Origin: JAWXUT01 sp044426075
Lineage (GTDB): Bacteria; Bacillota; Clostridia; Christensenellales; DTU072
Assembly (NCBI GenBank): GCA_044426075.1
Contig: JAWXUT010000058.1
Location: 1 to 10,899 of the forward strand
Length of the DNA: 10,899 nucleotides
Direction: 5' to 3'
Positions 1 through 6,735 of the stretch are shown in pieces (position 1 is the stretch's first letter; each line of letters starts with the position of its first letter). A model generated the notes under the pieces. It was given only the letters and a program-made list of their open reading frames with translations. It was not told the origin of the DNA and made no database searches. The position numbers and the translations under genes were made by a program.

Positions 1-49
1 TATTCTTGTTGGTAATTTAGTGTTTTCATAGATATATTTTACCACAAAA

Positions 50-95
50 AAGATGACTTTTCACTACTTTTGCGAAAAGTCATCTTAATTTTTTT
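50..95. terminator. Bidirectional intrinsic terminator hairpin
   Basis: A perfect 13-bp inverted repeat pairs 50-62 with 74-86 around an 11-base loop. It is followed by AA and seven Ts on the plus strand (89-95) and preceded by a run of As (46-51), which gives a U-run on the minus strand, so it could stop transcription from either side. Most likely it ends a plus-strand gene lying left of the window. A stop codon (TAG, 29-31) closes an open plus-strand frame just before it, but only nine codons of that frame are visible. A smaller GGGCT/AGCCC pairing (98-102 with 113-117) lies just beyond and may be incidental. Confidence 0.7.
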
Positions 96-160
96 ATGGG
101 CTATTTCTTTACAGCCCCTTTTGTAGCCTAAGTTACAAATAATTGGATATTATTATAACA

Positions 161-189
161 CAACAAATAGCCGATCCTAGAGTCGGCTA
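161..189 (-). terminator. rpmB intrinsic terminator
   Basis: Read on the minus strand, a 7-bp stem (TAGCCGA pairing with TCGGCTA, positions 189-183 and 174-168) with an 8-base loop is followed by a U-rich stretch (TTTGTTG, 167-161). It lies about 30 bases after the rpmB stop codon and in the right orientation to end that transcript. The stem is short but GC-rich at its core. Confidence 0.65.
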
Positions 190-217
190 ACATTGTTTTG
201 CTAATGTGCTACTAAAA

Positions 218-409
218 TTAAGCGTTGTTTTTGCGTTGTGTTCTTAAGCAACGTGTGCAAACATATTCTGATTTAGTAGTTCCGTTTTCTTGTGGAACTG
301 CTACTTTTTGTACGTTAGCGCCCCAGCTTCTTTTAGTTTTGATATTACTATGGCTTACTTTATTACCGCTCATAGGACCTTTACCACATACTGTGCATAC
401 TCTTGACAT
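218..409 (-). CDS. rpmB: 50S ribosomal protein L28
   Basis: Structural protein of the large ribosomal subunit. The 63-residue product has the usual length for the short Gram-positive L28. It carries two CxxC pairs (C5/C8 and C51/C54), which mark the zinc-binding form of the protein. The N-terminal CxVCGKGPxSGNxVSHSN and the following KRxWxxNxQ pattern are family hallmarks. The start is fixed by a strong Shine-Dalgarno AGGAGGT on the minus strand (425-419), nine bases before the ATG. It is transcribed alone, away from the yloU operon, from its own promoter and ends at its own hairpin. The divergent arrangement with yloU is also known in B. subtilis. Identification is near certain. Confidence 0.97.
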   Translation of the reverse strand: MSRVCTVCGKGPMSGNKVSHSNIKTKRSWGANVQKVAVPQENGTTKSEYVCTRCLRTQRKNNA

Positions 410-447
410 TTTTCGTTGACCTCCTGTTAGACCATTTAACTCTAGAC

Positions 448-476
448 ATTATACTATTTATGAAAATAATTTGCAA
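448..476 (-). promoter_or_regulatory. Sigma-A-type promoter for rpmB
   Basis: On the minus strand a -35 element TTGCAA (476-471, four of six consensus bases) is separated by 17 bases from a perfect -10 TATAAT (453-448). It sits about 40 bases upstream of the rpmB start. Predicted by consensus match only. Confidence 0.6.
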
Positions 477-503
477 TTGTTTTATACTAATTTATCAATT
501 TAC

Positions 504-535
504 TTGCAAAAAAATTTTTTTTGATATATTATAAT
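504..535 (+). promoter_or_regulatory. Probable promoter of the yloU-fakA-recG operon
   Basis: A perfect -10 TATAAT lies at 530-535, placing transcription start near 542 and giving a leader of about 40 bases before the yloU ATG. The -35 is poor: TTGCAA at 504-509 would need a 20-base spacer, longer than the preferred 17. The intervening A/T tracts (508-522) could compensate as bent or UP-like DNA. The -10 call is firmer than the -35 call. Confidence 0.5.
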
Positions 536-580
536 AGTATTAAAGACACAAAATCTTATTATATTTATACAAGGGGAGTT

Positions 581-931
581 ATGGCGCTTAATACATCTAA
601 CAGATTTGGCAATATTTCAATCAGTGACGATGCGGTTTCAATGATAGTGAGCCGTGTTGCTTTAGAATGTTATGGCATAGTTGAACTTGCTGCAAGGCGA
701 TTGTCCGACAGCATCCTTTTGTTGTTGAACAAAGAGCCTGTTTCTAAGGGCGTAAAAATTGTTACAATGGATAACAGAGTATATGTAGATTTATATGCAA
801 TTATAAAAGAGGGCGTTAATAAAGACGCGGTTACAGAGAGTTTATCTTCTTCGGTTAAATATAATGTAGAACATTTAACGGGAATGAGGGTTAAAGGAGT
901 AAATGTGCATATAGTAGGTGTCAAATTATAA
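581..931 (+). CDS. yloU: Asp23/Gls24 family envelope stress response protein
   Basis: A 116-residue protein of the Asp23/Gls24 (YloU) family, small cytoplasmic proteins in Gram-positive bacteria, some linked to cell envelope stress. The biochemical role is not settled. Visible family features are the early 'ISDDAVSMIVSRVALECYGIVEL' stretch, the middle 'VYVDLYAIIKEGV' strand and the closing 'VNVHIVGV', about the usual 110-120 residue length. I chose the ATG at 581 because AAGG (571-574) lies six bases ahead of it. A TTG start at 521 is possible in frame but falls next to the promoter -10 element and adds residues the family lacks. It is first in an operon with fakA (33 bases downstream) and recG. 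The symbol rests on family and synteny with B. subtilis. Confidence 0.9.
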   Translation: MALNTSNRFGNISISDDAVSMIVSRVALECYGIVELAARRLSDSILLLLNKEPVSKGVKIVTMDNRVYVDLYAIIKEGVNKDAVTESLSSSVKYNVEHLTGMRVKGVNVHIVGVKL

Positions 932-964
932 AGCGAATAACGCATATAAAGCGTATGAGGATAT

Positions 965-2596
965 ATGAATAAAATATTAACAATTCAGGACATAAGAAAT
1001 ATTTTTAAAGGAGCTGCTCAAAATCTTGAAATAAATAGAGATTTGATAGATACTTTAAACGTATTTCCAGTACCAGACGGAGATACTGGAACGAATATGA
1101 ACCTAACAATGGTTAGCACTATTAAAGAATTAGATTCAGTGGAATCTGAGGAAATTAGTGATGTTTGCCAAGCTTTTGCAAGGGGAGCGCTTAAAGGAGC
1201 TAGGGGAAACAGTGGCGTTATTCTATCGCAGATTTTCAAAGGAATGGGCGAAGTTTTAGCAGAAAGCAAAACTATAACAACAAAAGCTTTTGCAATGGCA
1301 CTAATGAAAGGTTCAAATGTAGCTTACGATGTTGTTACACACCCTAAAGAAGGCACAATTTTAACAGTTATAAGACTAACTTCTGATTATGCGGTTCGCA
1401 CTGCGTCAAAAAAGACGGATTTTATAAAGTTTTTTGAATTAATATTGACTCGTTGCAGAAAAGTACTAAATGATACACCAAATTTGCTTCCAGTATTAAA
1501 AAAAGCCGGCGTTGTAGACTCGGGCGGAATGGGTTTGCTTGTTATTTTGACGGGTATGTACAATGTGTTAGCTGGCGTGCCAATGGATCAACCAGAAATG
1601 GCATCAGCACCAATAATTGACCCACAAACAACGCTAATTATGCCAGATGTTCATAACTTAGATGACATTGAGTTTGCTTATTGTACAGAATTTTTTATTA
1701 TAAATCTTCATAAAAGAACAACGATATCAGATATAGACAAGCTTAGGGACAGATTAAACGACATTGGTGACAGTTTGATTGTTGTAGGCGATTTAGATTT
1801 AGTGAAAATTCACGTTCATACAAATCAACCCAATATGGCGCTAAAATATGCCTTAAGATTGGGTGAATTAGATAAAATCAAGATTGAAAATATGCTTGAA
1901 CAAAGCAGAGCTATCAAGAAAGAAACTAAAGTAATTGCCAAAAAAGATAAAGGAATGGTTGCTATTTGTGTTGGAGATGGCTTAAATAACATATTTAAAG
2001 AGCTTAATGTTGATGCCACACTAGAGGGCGGACAAACAATGAACCCAAGTGTTGCAGACATCATTCAAATAGTTGATAGCATTAATGCAGAAAATGTATT
2101 TATATTGCCAAACAACAGCAATATCATTTTAGCGGCAGAACAAGCAAAAGAACTAACAAAGACTAATTTGGTAGTTATAGCTACAAAAAATATCCCACAA
2201 GGTATTTCTGCAGCAATCAATTTTGATCCAGAAGCTAGTGTTGAAGATAATGTATATAGTATGCAACAAGCAGCAAGTTCTGTTAAGAGTGGTCAAATAA
2301 CACACGCGGTACGCGATACAGAAATGGACGGCTTCGAGCTTAAAAATGGCGATATTATAGGCATTTATAATGGTATTAAAGCTAAAGGAAGCGAAGTAGA
2401 CGAGGTTGCAACAGATTTGATTGCTGGTATGGTTGATGACAACTGTGCAGCGATAACATTGTACTATGGTTGTGACGTTAAAGAAGAAGAAGCAGAAGTT
2501 TTGGTTGCTAAGTTACAAGAGGTTCACCCATTTTTTGATATAAATGTGTATCGTGGTGGACAAGCTCATTACTTCTATTTTGTAGCGGTAGAGTAA
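965..2596 (+). CDS. fakA: DAK2-domain fatty acid kinase subunit (YloV/FakA)
   Basis: ATP-dependent kinase component that, in characterised relatives, phosphorylates fatty acids held by a FakB (DegV-family) partner, letting exogenous fatty acids enter phospholipid synthesis. The 543 residues fit the usual length of about 550. The N-terminal DAK2 nucleotide-binding domain shows the metal-binding PDGDTGTN motif at 37-44 (D38 and D40 expected to hold Mg) and GARGNSGVILSQ at 78-89. The C-terminal half ends with GGQAHYFYFVAVE, a typical family terminus. A modest Shine-Dalgarno GAGG (957-960) precedes the ATG. No fakB is present in the window, so the partner must be encoded elsewhere. It sits between yloU and recG as in many Firmicutes. 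The family is certain; the fatty acid substrate is inferred from homologues. Confidence 0.92.
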   Translation: MNKILTIQDIRNIFKGAAQNLEINRDLIDTLNVFPVPDGDTGTNMNLTMVSTIKELDSVESEEISDVCQAFARGALKGARGNSGVILSQIFKGMGEVLAESKTITTKAFAMALMKGSNVAYDVVTHPKEGTILTVIRLTSDYAVRTASKKTDFIKFFELILTRCRKVLNDTPNLLPVLKKAGVVDSGGMGLLVILTGMYNVLAGVPMDQPEMASAPIIDPQTTLIMPDVHNLDDIEFAYCTEFFIINLHKRTTISDIDKLRDRLNDIGDSLIVVGDLDLVKIHVHTNQPNMALKYALRLGELDKIKIENMLEQSRAIKKETKVIAKKDKGMVAICVGDGLNNIFKELNVDATLEGGQTMNPSVADIIQIVDSINAENVFILPNNSNIILAAEQAKELTKTNLVVIATKNIPQGISAAINFDPEASVEDNVYSMQQAASSVKSGQITHAVRDTEMDGFELKNGDIIGIYNGIKAKGSEVDEVATDLIAGMVDDNCAAITLYYGCDVKEEEAEVLVAKLQEVHPFFDINVYRGGQAHYFYFVAVE

Positions 2597-2599
2597 AAT

Positions 2600-4594
2600 A
2601 TGCTTGAGGAACTAAAGGGTGTAGGCGCGGTAACGCTATCAAAACTACATAATTTAGGAATATATAGCGTAGAAGATCTCGCAAATTTTCTTCCGTTTAA
2701 ATATATGGATTTTGACGCTTTGGGCAATTTGTCTGAAGCACAAGACGGTGATACAATAATAATTAAATTAGAAATCATAAGTGCGTCGCGCCCATTTAGG
2801 CGTGGCAAATTTGTGATGTTTTCGGCTCACGGAAAAACAGAAGAAGGCGCAGTTGTAAAATTAGTGTGGTACAACAGCAGTTTTGTATCAAAATTGGTTG
2901 TAGTTGGAGCAAAAATAAGGTGTTATGGTAAAGTTCGCACGATAAAAGGCTATGAAATTACCAATGCCGTTTATGAAGTTTCAGAAGAAGGTAAAGCGAC
3001 TAATTTTGTAGGGATAAAGCCAATATACGCAACAAAAGGGCATATTCCGCAATCCACAGCGCTAACAATAACAAGCAGTATGTTAAAAACGCTAAAGCTT
3101 GAATCGTTTATTCCGGCGGATTTAGCAAATAAATACAACTTAATTGAGCTAAATGAAGCATACAATTTCGCGCATCGCCCAAAAATGATGATAGATGCAG
3201 AAGTTGCTAGAAACAGAATAACTTTAGAAAATGTTGTAAAAAGAATATGCGCATATCGCGTGTTGAGGGAGTGCACCAAAAGGCAAGTATATTATAAGGA
3301 TAAAAGAGATGCGGTTTTAGCATTAATTGCAAAGCTTCCATATACACTTTCGGAGTCACAGCAGTGCGCGATAAATGAAATAATGGATAAATTATTATCT
3401 AACAATCCATTAAACGCAATGATAATTGGCGATGTAGGGTGTGGGAAAACTATTGTTGCGCTTTTATCTGCCTATTTTGCGGTTAAAAGTGGAAAACAAG
3501 TTGCAATTATGGCACCAACTGAAATTCTGGCAAGACAGCACTTTAACAACTTTACTCAAATTTTAGATGAGTTAGGAATAAGGGTATCATTGTTAATTGG
3601 TGGGCTAGACGCAAAAACAAAGAACGCTGTTCGCAGTGCAGTTAAATGTGGCGATGTGGATATTGTAATTGGCACACACGCACTAGTTACAAAATATAGT
3701 GATTTCTACAATTTATCACTTATGATTGTTGATGAGCAACACAAGTTTGGTGTGGCAACGCGAACTGCATTAATGGATAAAGGCAAAAATATAGATATAA
3801 TAACCTTATCAGCAACGCCAATTCCGCGTTCATTGCGATTAACTATGTTTGGCGACATTGATGTAATTAATATAGATAGAAGATATAATTCAAACAACAT
3901 AAAAACTGCGATAGTAAAAGCCGAAAAGCGTGACGATATGTTTAAATATATTGTAAGTGAGTGCAAAAAAGGAAAACAAGCATACATTGTAGCGCCTTCA
4001 ATTTTGGATGATGAAGGCAAAACTATGGAAGCAACTGAAACGGTTTTTTCTGAACTGCAAGAGTTGTATGGAAAAGAAGTAAATATAGTTCAGCTTCACG
4101 GCAAAATGACAAACAAAGATAAAAATGATGCAATGGCGCAGTTTTCAAGTGGGAAGGCGAGCATTTTAATTTCAACTACGGTTATTGAAGTTGGGGTAGA
4201 CGTTCCGCATGCATCACTTATGGCAATTCTTGATGCCGATAGATTTGGGCTTGCAACTTTGCATCAGCTGCGCGGTAGAATTGGTAGGGACGGGGGCGGA
4301 GCATTCTGTTTTCTTCACACCACAAAAAAATTGGAAAATGAAATTTTACGGTTAACTACTCTTGTCAACGAACAAGACGGCGCAAAAATTGCCGAACGCG
4401 ATTATGAGTTACGTGGCGCGGGTGAATGGCTAGGCGCAAACCAAAGCGGTTCGGATTGTAGCGGAATATCACTTACAATTCAAAGTATGAAAAAGGCTAA
4501 AGCGATTGCCGATTGCATAGATACCACAAACAACCAAAAAGAATTGCTTGCTTATGCCGAGGCTCTTAATCTGCAAAAAATCAGTCTAACATAA
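2600..4594 (+). CDS. recG: ATP-dependent DNA helicase RecG
   Basis: Cytoplasmic superfamily 2 helicase that remodels stalled replication forks and branch-migrates Holliday junctions. At 664 residues it is slightly shorter than B. subtilis RecG. The N-terminal part (about 1-240) is the wedge/OB-fold region. The helicase motifs are clear: Walker A GDVGCGKT at 277-284, DEQH at 378-381 (in the RecG-typical VDEQHKFGV), SATPIPR at 404-410 and QLRGRIGR at 556-563. The RecG-specific TRG region is present as LRGAGEWLGANQSG (604-617). It departs from the common GEFLGTRQxG, having Asn614 where Arg is usual, and the C-terminal tail is divergent and short. Only three bases separate it from fakA and its own Shine-Dalgarno is weak, so translational coupling is likely. 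It is the last gene of the operon. Confidence 0.96.
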   Translation: MLEELKGVGAVTLSKLHNLGIYSVEDLANFLPFKYMDFDALGNLSEAQDGDTIIIKLEIISASRPFRRGKFVMFSAHGKTEEGAVVKLVWYNSSFVSKLVVVGAKIRCYGKVRTIKGYEITNAVYEVSEEGKATNFVGIKPIYATKGHIPQSTALTITSSMLKTLKLESFIPADLANKYNLIELNEAYNFAHRPKMMIDAEVARNRITLENVVKRICAYRVLRECTKRQVYYKDKRDAVLALIAKLPYTLSESQQCAINEIMDKLLSNNPLNAMIIGDVGCGKTIVALLSAYFAVKSGKQVAIMAPTEILARQHFNNFTQILDELGIRVSLLIGGLDAKTKNAVRSAVKCGDVDIVIGTHALVTKYSDFYNLSLMIVDEQHKFGVATRTALMDKGKNIDIITLSATPIPRSLRLTMFGDIDVINIDRRYNSNNIKTAIVKAEKRDDMFKYIVSECKKGKQAYIVAPSILDDEGKTMEATETVFSELQELYGKEVNIVQLHGKMTNKDKNDAMAQFSSGKASILISTTVIEVGVDVPHASLMAILDADRFGLATLHQLRGRIGRDGGGAFCFLHTTKKLENEILRLTTLVNEQDGAKIAERDYELRGAGEWLGANQSGSDCSGISLTIQSMKKAKAIADCIDTTNNQKELLAYAEALNLQKISLT

Positions 4595-4625
4595 CTAAAA
4601 ATATCGTCAATATCTATATATAATG

Positions 4626-4655
4626 ATTTCGCGCAAGGTGTTTGCAAATTTTTTT
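4626..4655 (+). terminator. Weak candidate terminator after recG
   Basis: GCAA (4633-4636) can pair with TTGC (4642-4645) and, across a 3-base bulge, ATTT (4626-4629) with AAAT (4646-4649). A run of seven Ts follows (4649-4655). The position 30 bases after recG suits a terminator, but the stem is short, AT-rich and bulged, so efficiency would be doubtful. Confidence 0.35.
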
Positions 4656-4685
4656 ATTTCAATATCTAATTTTGACTAAATTTGT

Positions 4686-4714
4686 TTGACAATTTTTTTA
4701 AAAACTAGTATAAT
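4686..4714 (+). promoter_or_regulatory. Consensus sigma-A promoter of xpt
   Basis: TTGACA (4686-4691) and TATAAT (4709-4714) are both perfect matches and are exactly 17 bases apart, with A/T tracts in the spacer. Transcription should start near 4721, leaving a leader of only about 54 bases before the xpt ATG. The leader is too short for a purine riboswitch aptamer plus expression platform. A hairpin ATCAC-ATAG-GTGAT (4736-4749) lies within it. The perfect hexamers suggest strong expression unless a repressor acts here. I saw no PurR-box pattern. Confidence 0.85.
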
Positions 4715-4774
4715 TCACTTGTAGTTCAATTTTTTATCACATAGGTGATGAGTGTACTTTTTAAGGAGAAATAG

Positions 4775-5350
4775 ATGAAGTTACTAGAGCAAAAAATATT
4801 ATCTTGCGGAAAAGTTTATCCAGGTAATATATTAAAGGTAGATAGTTTTATAAATCATCAAATTGATATAGGTCTGCTTGCTGAGCTTAGTAAAGAAGTT
4901 TATAGTCTTTTTCAAAACAACAAAATAACTAAAATATTAACGATTGAATCTGGCGGTATTGCACTAGCTAGTTTAGTTGCACAGCAATTTGCAGTGCCTT
5001 TAGTTTATGCAAAAAAAGTGCGCGCTGCTAATATGGTAGATACATTGTATTCTGCTAGCGTGACTTCATATACGCATAATAAAACTTACGAGATTGTTGT
5101 AAGCAAAGAGTTTGTTTCAGAGGATGATTGTGTGCTACTAGTTGATGACTTCCTTGCAAACGGGTGCGCATTACGAGGTTTGGTAAATATTGTAAACCAA
5201 GCGAATGCAACAGTTGTAGGGGCTGCAATAGCAATAGAAAAGGGCTTCCAAGACGGCGGTGCAAAGTTGCGCGCAGAGGGCCTACATATAGAAAGTCTTG
5301 CAATACTCGAGTCAATGACCGACGACGGCAAAATAATATTCCGTAGCTAA
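4775..5350 (+). CDS. xpt: Xanthine phosphoribosyltransferase
   Basis: Purine salvage enzyme: xanthine plus PRPP gives XMP and pyrophosphate, in the cytoplasm. The 191-residue protein aligns closely with B. subtilis Xpt. The purine-contacting residues L20 and N27 (in KVDSFINHQ) and K156 (in IEKGF) sit at the same numbers. The PRPP loop is VDDFLANG at 123-130, followed by Cys131 where B. subtilis has Gln. The TIESGGIA motif that begins the base pocket is also present. The start is set by AAGGAG (4763-4768), six bases ahead of the ATG. It has its own strong promoter and a terminator overlapping its stop codon. The importer operon downstream probably supplies its substrate pathway. No purine riboswitch, the usual Firmicute control for xpt, is visible. 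Confidence 0.95.
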   Translation: MKLLEQKILSCGKVYPGNILKVDSFINHQIDIGLLAELSKEVYSLFQNNKITKILTIESGGIALASLVAQQFAVPLVYAKKVRAANMVDTLYSASVTSYTHNKTYEIVVSKEFVSEDDCVLLVDDFLANGCALRGLVNIVNQANATVVGAAIAIEKGFQDGGAKLRAEGLHIESLAILESMTDDGKIIFRS

Positions 5351-5365
5351 CACTGCGGTCTTTTT
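5341..5365 (+). terminator. xpt terminator enclosing the stop codon
   Basis: CCGTAG (5341-5346) pairs with CTGCGG (5353-5358), five Watson-Crick pairs and one wobble, around the six-base loop CTAACA. T-rich sequence follows (5359-5365). The TAA stop of xpt (5348-5350) lies in the loop, so a terminating ribosome would sit on the hairpin. That could weaken termination when xpt is being translated close behind the polymerase; this last point is inference. Confidence 0.65.
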
Positions 5366-5386
5366 ATTTGCGGGCTTTTACTTATA

Positions 5387-5414
5387 TTGATATATACTAA
5401 TAAATATATATACA
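5387..5414 (+). promoter_or_regulatory. Possible promoter of the importer operon
   Basis: TTGATA (5387-5392, five of six) is followed after 16 bases by TATACA (5409-5414, four of six), about 43 bases ahead of the lipoprotein ATG. The region is so AT-rich that chance matches are expected; TATACT at 5393-5398 is another -10-like string without a -35. Some promoter, or readthrough from xpt, must exist here. Confidence 0.4.
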
Positions 5415-5457
5415 AATCAAACTACTCGAAAGAGAATAAATCGGAGGACTTATTACA

Positions 5458-6717
5458 ATGAAGAAGAAAATTCTTTCCCTAGTACTTATTTCAGTAATGG
5501 TACTAACACTTGTTTGCTCATTTGTTGCTTGTAACATGGATGCAGATACAGAATTCAAAATCGGTGTATTACATATCGGTTCTGTAGATGACACATCTGG
5601 TTACACTTATGCACACCAATCAGGTATCGAATACATGATTGAGGAACTTGGTCTTGACGAAGCTACTCAAGTTGTTTATTCAGACGAACTTGATGACGGC
5701 GATTCAGCAGCTATCAACGCAGCTATCGAAACACTAATTGCAGCAGGTTGCAATATGATTATCGGTACAAGCTTTGGTTATTGTGATGAAATGCAAACTT
5801 ATGCAGAGGCAAATCCAGAAATCATATTCTCACACGCTACTGGTACTTTGGACACTTATGGCACAACAGACAATATGAATAACTTCTTCGGTAGTATTTA
5901 CGAAGCTCGTTACTTAGCTGGTGTAGCTGCTGGTCTTCAATCACTTGAAATCGGAAACAACAACATTGGTTATGTTGCAGCTTATGGTACAGATGTTGCA
6001 GAATGCTCAAGCGGTATCAACGCTTTTGCTCTAGGTGCACAATCAGTTAACCCAGATGCAGTTGTAAAAGTTAAAGTTCTAGATAGCTGGTTCGATATGC
6101 AAAACGAATCAGATTACGCATACAACCTACTTGTAGACGAGGGTTGTGGCATCGTTACACATCACTGTGATACATCAGGACCTTCACTTGCTGCAGAAGC
6201 AGAAGGTAAATACAGCATCGGTTACAACTCAGATATGGCAAACGAAGTTACAGATGCTTCTTCAGTTCTAACTTCAGTTGTTTGGAATTGGGGTGTATAC
6301 TACAAAGCAGCAGCTGAAGCAGCTATGGCTTGTTTCGATATCGATGATGATGGTATCGCTACATTCTCAAACACAGATGCTTGGGTAGCTTTCGGTAACT
6401 ACTATGGTTCATATGCTGATGGTCTATTCGGTCTAGCTGATTACTCAAGTGTTCTAACAGACGAAATGGTTGACATTATGGATGCATATTGTGCATATGT
6501 TGCTTCAACTGGTATCATTGCAAATTCAGATTGCACATGGGATGTATTTACAAACTATGCACTAACCTATTCAGTTGATGCAGAAACAGGTGCTGTTACA
6601 ATTTCTGAAGTAGATCGTGCTCTTACAGACAACGAAGGTAATGCAGTTACAGTTACAGCAAGCGACATCACAGGTTCAATGCCATACTTTGTAGCAGGTG
6701 TAACACTAATCGTCTAA
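5458..6717 (+). CDS. nupN: BMP-family ABC transporter substrate-binding lipoprotein, probable purine nucleoside binder
   Basis: Extracytoplasmic receptor of the importer. The 419-residue product begins with a lipoprotein signal peptide: KKK, a hydrophobic stretch and SFVAC ending at Cys25, the likely lipidated residue (Phe at -3 is a little unusual). The mature part has the BMP/PnrA-family signatures: KIGVLHIG (34-41), GYTYAHQSG (48-56), the FFGSIYEARYLAG stretch, INAFALGAQSVNP and WNWGVYY (276-282). Relatives bind purine nucleosides, and the adjacent xpt supports this, but the ligand is not shown by sequence alone. A GGAGG (5443-5447) lies ten bases ahead of the ATG. Codon use differs from the neighbours: ATC, GGT and GCT dominate, whereas ATA is common in the other genes, as expected for a very abundant protein. 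The symbol follows B. subtilis NupN (YufN). Confidence 0.92.
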   Translation: MKKKILSLVLISVMVLTLVCSFVACNMDADTEFKIGVLHIGSVDDTSGYTYAHQSGIEYMIEELGLDEATQVVYSDELDDGDSAAINAAIETLIAAGCNMIIGTSFGYCDEMQTYAEANPEIIFSHATGTLDTYGTTDNMNNFFGSIYEARYLAGVAAGLQSLEIGNNNIGYVAAYGTDVAECSSGINAFALGAQSVNPDAVVKVKVLDSWFDMQNESDYAYNLLVDEGCGIVTHHCDTSGPSLAAEAEGKYSIGYNSDMANEVTDASSVLTSVVWNWGVYYKAAAEAAMACFDIDDDGIATFSNTDAWVAFGNYYGSYADGLFGLADYSSVLTDEMVDIMDAYCAYVASTGIIANSDCTWDVFTNYALTYSVDAETGAVTISEVDRALTDNEGNAVTVTASDITGSMPYFVAGVTLIV

Positions 6718-6735
6718 TCTAATTAGGAAAAATTT

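Noticed and set aside
1..29. ATG on the minus strand (29-27) opening MKTLNYQQE towards the window edge
   Set aside because: No Shine-Dalgarno precedes it, only nine codons are visible, and the terminator-like hairpin lies directly upstream. The end of a plus-strand gene (stop at 29-31) is equally possible, so neither is annotated.
225..419. Plus-strand open frame antisense to rpmB
   Set aside because: It is the shadow of a clear ribosomal protein gene, with no ribosome binding site or family resemblance.
521..580. TTG start extending yloU by 20 residues
   Set aside because: It lies next to the promoter -10 element, has no ribosome binding site, and adds residues the Asp23 family lacks; the ATG at 581 has AAGG six bases ahead.
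4595..4774. Guanine/purine riboswitch ahead of xpt
   Set aside because: The conserved TATAA...ATATGG...TCTACC core pattern is absent, and the leader after the predicted start is too short.
5164..5346. Arg/Cys-rich open frame inside xpt
   Set aside because: It overlaps a well-supported xpt in another frame and its composition is an artefact of the frame shift.
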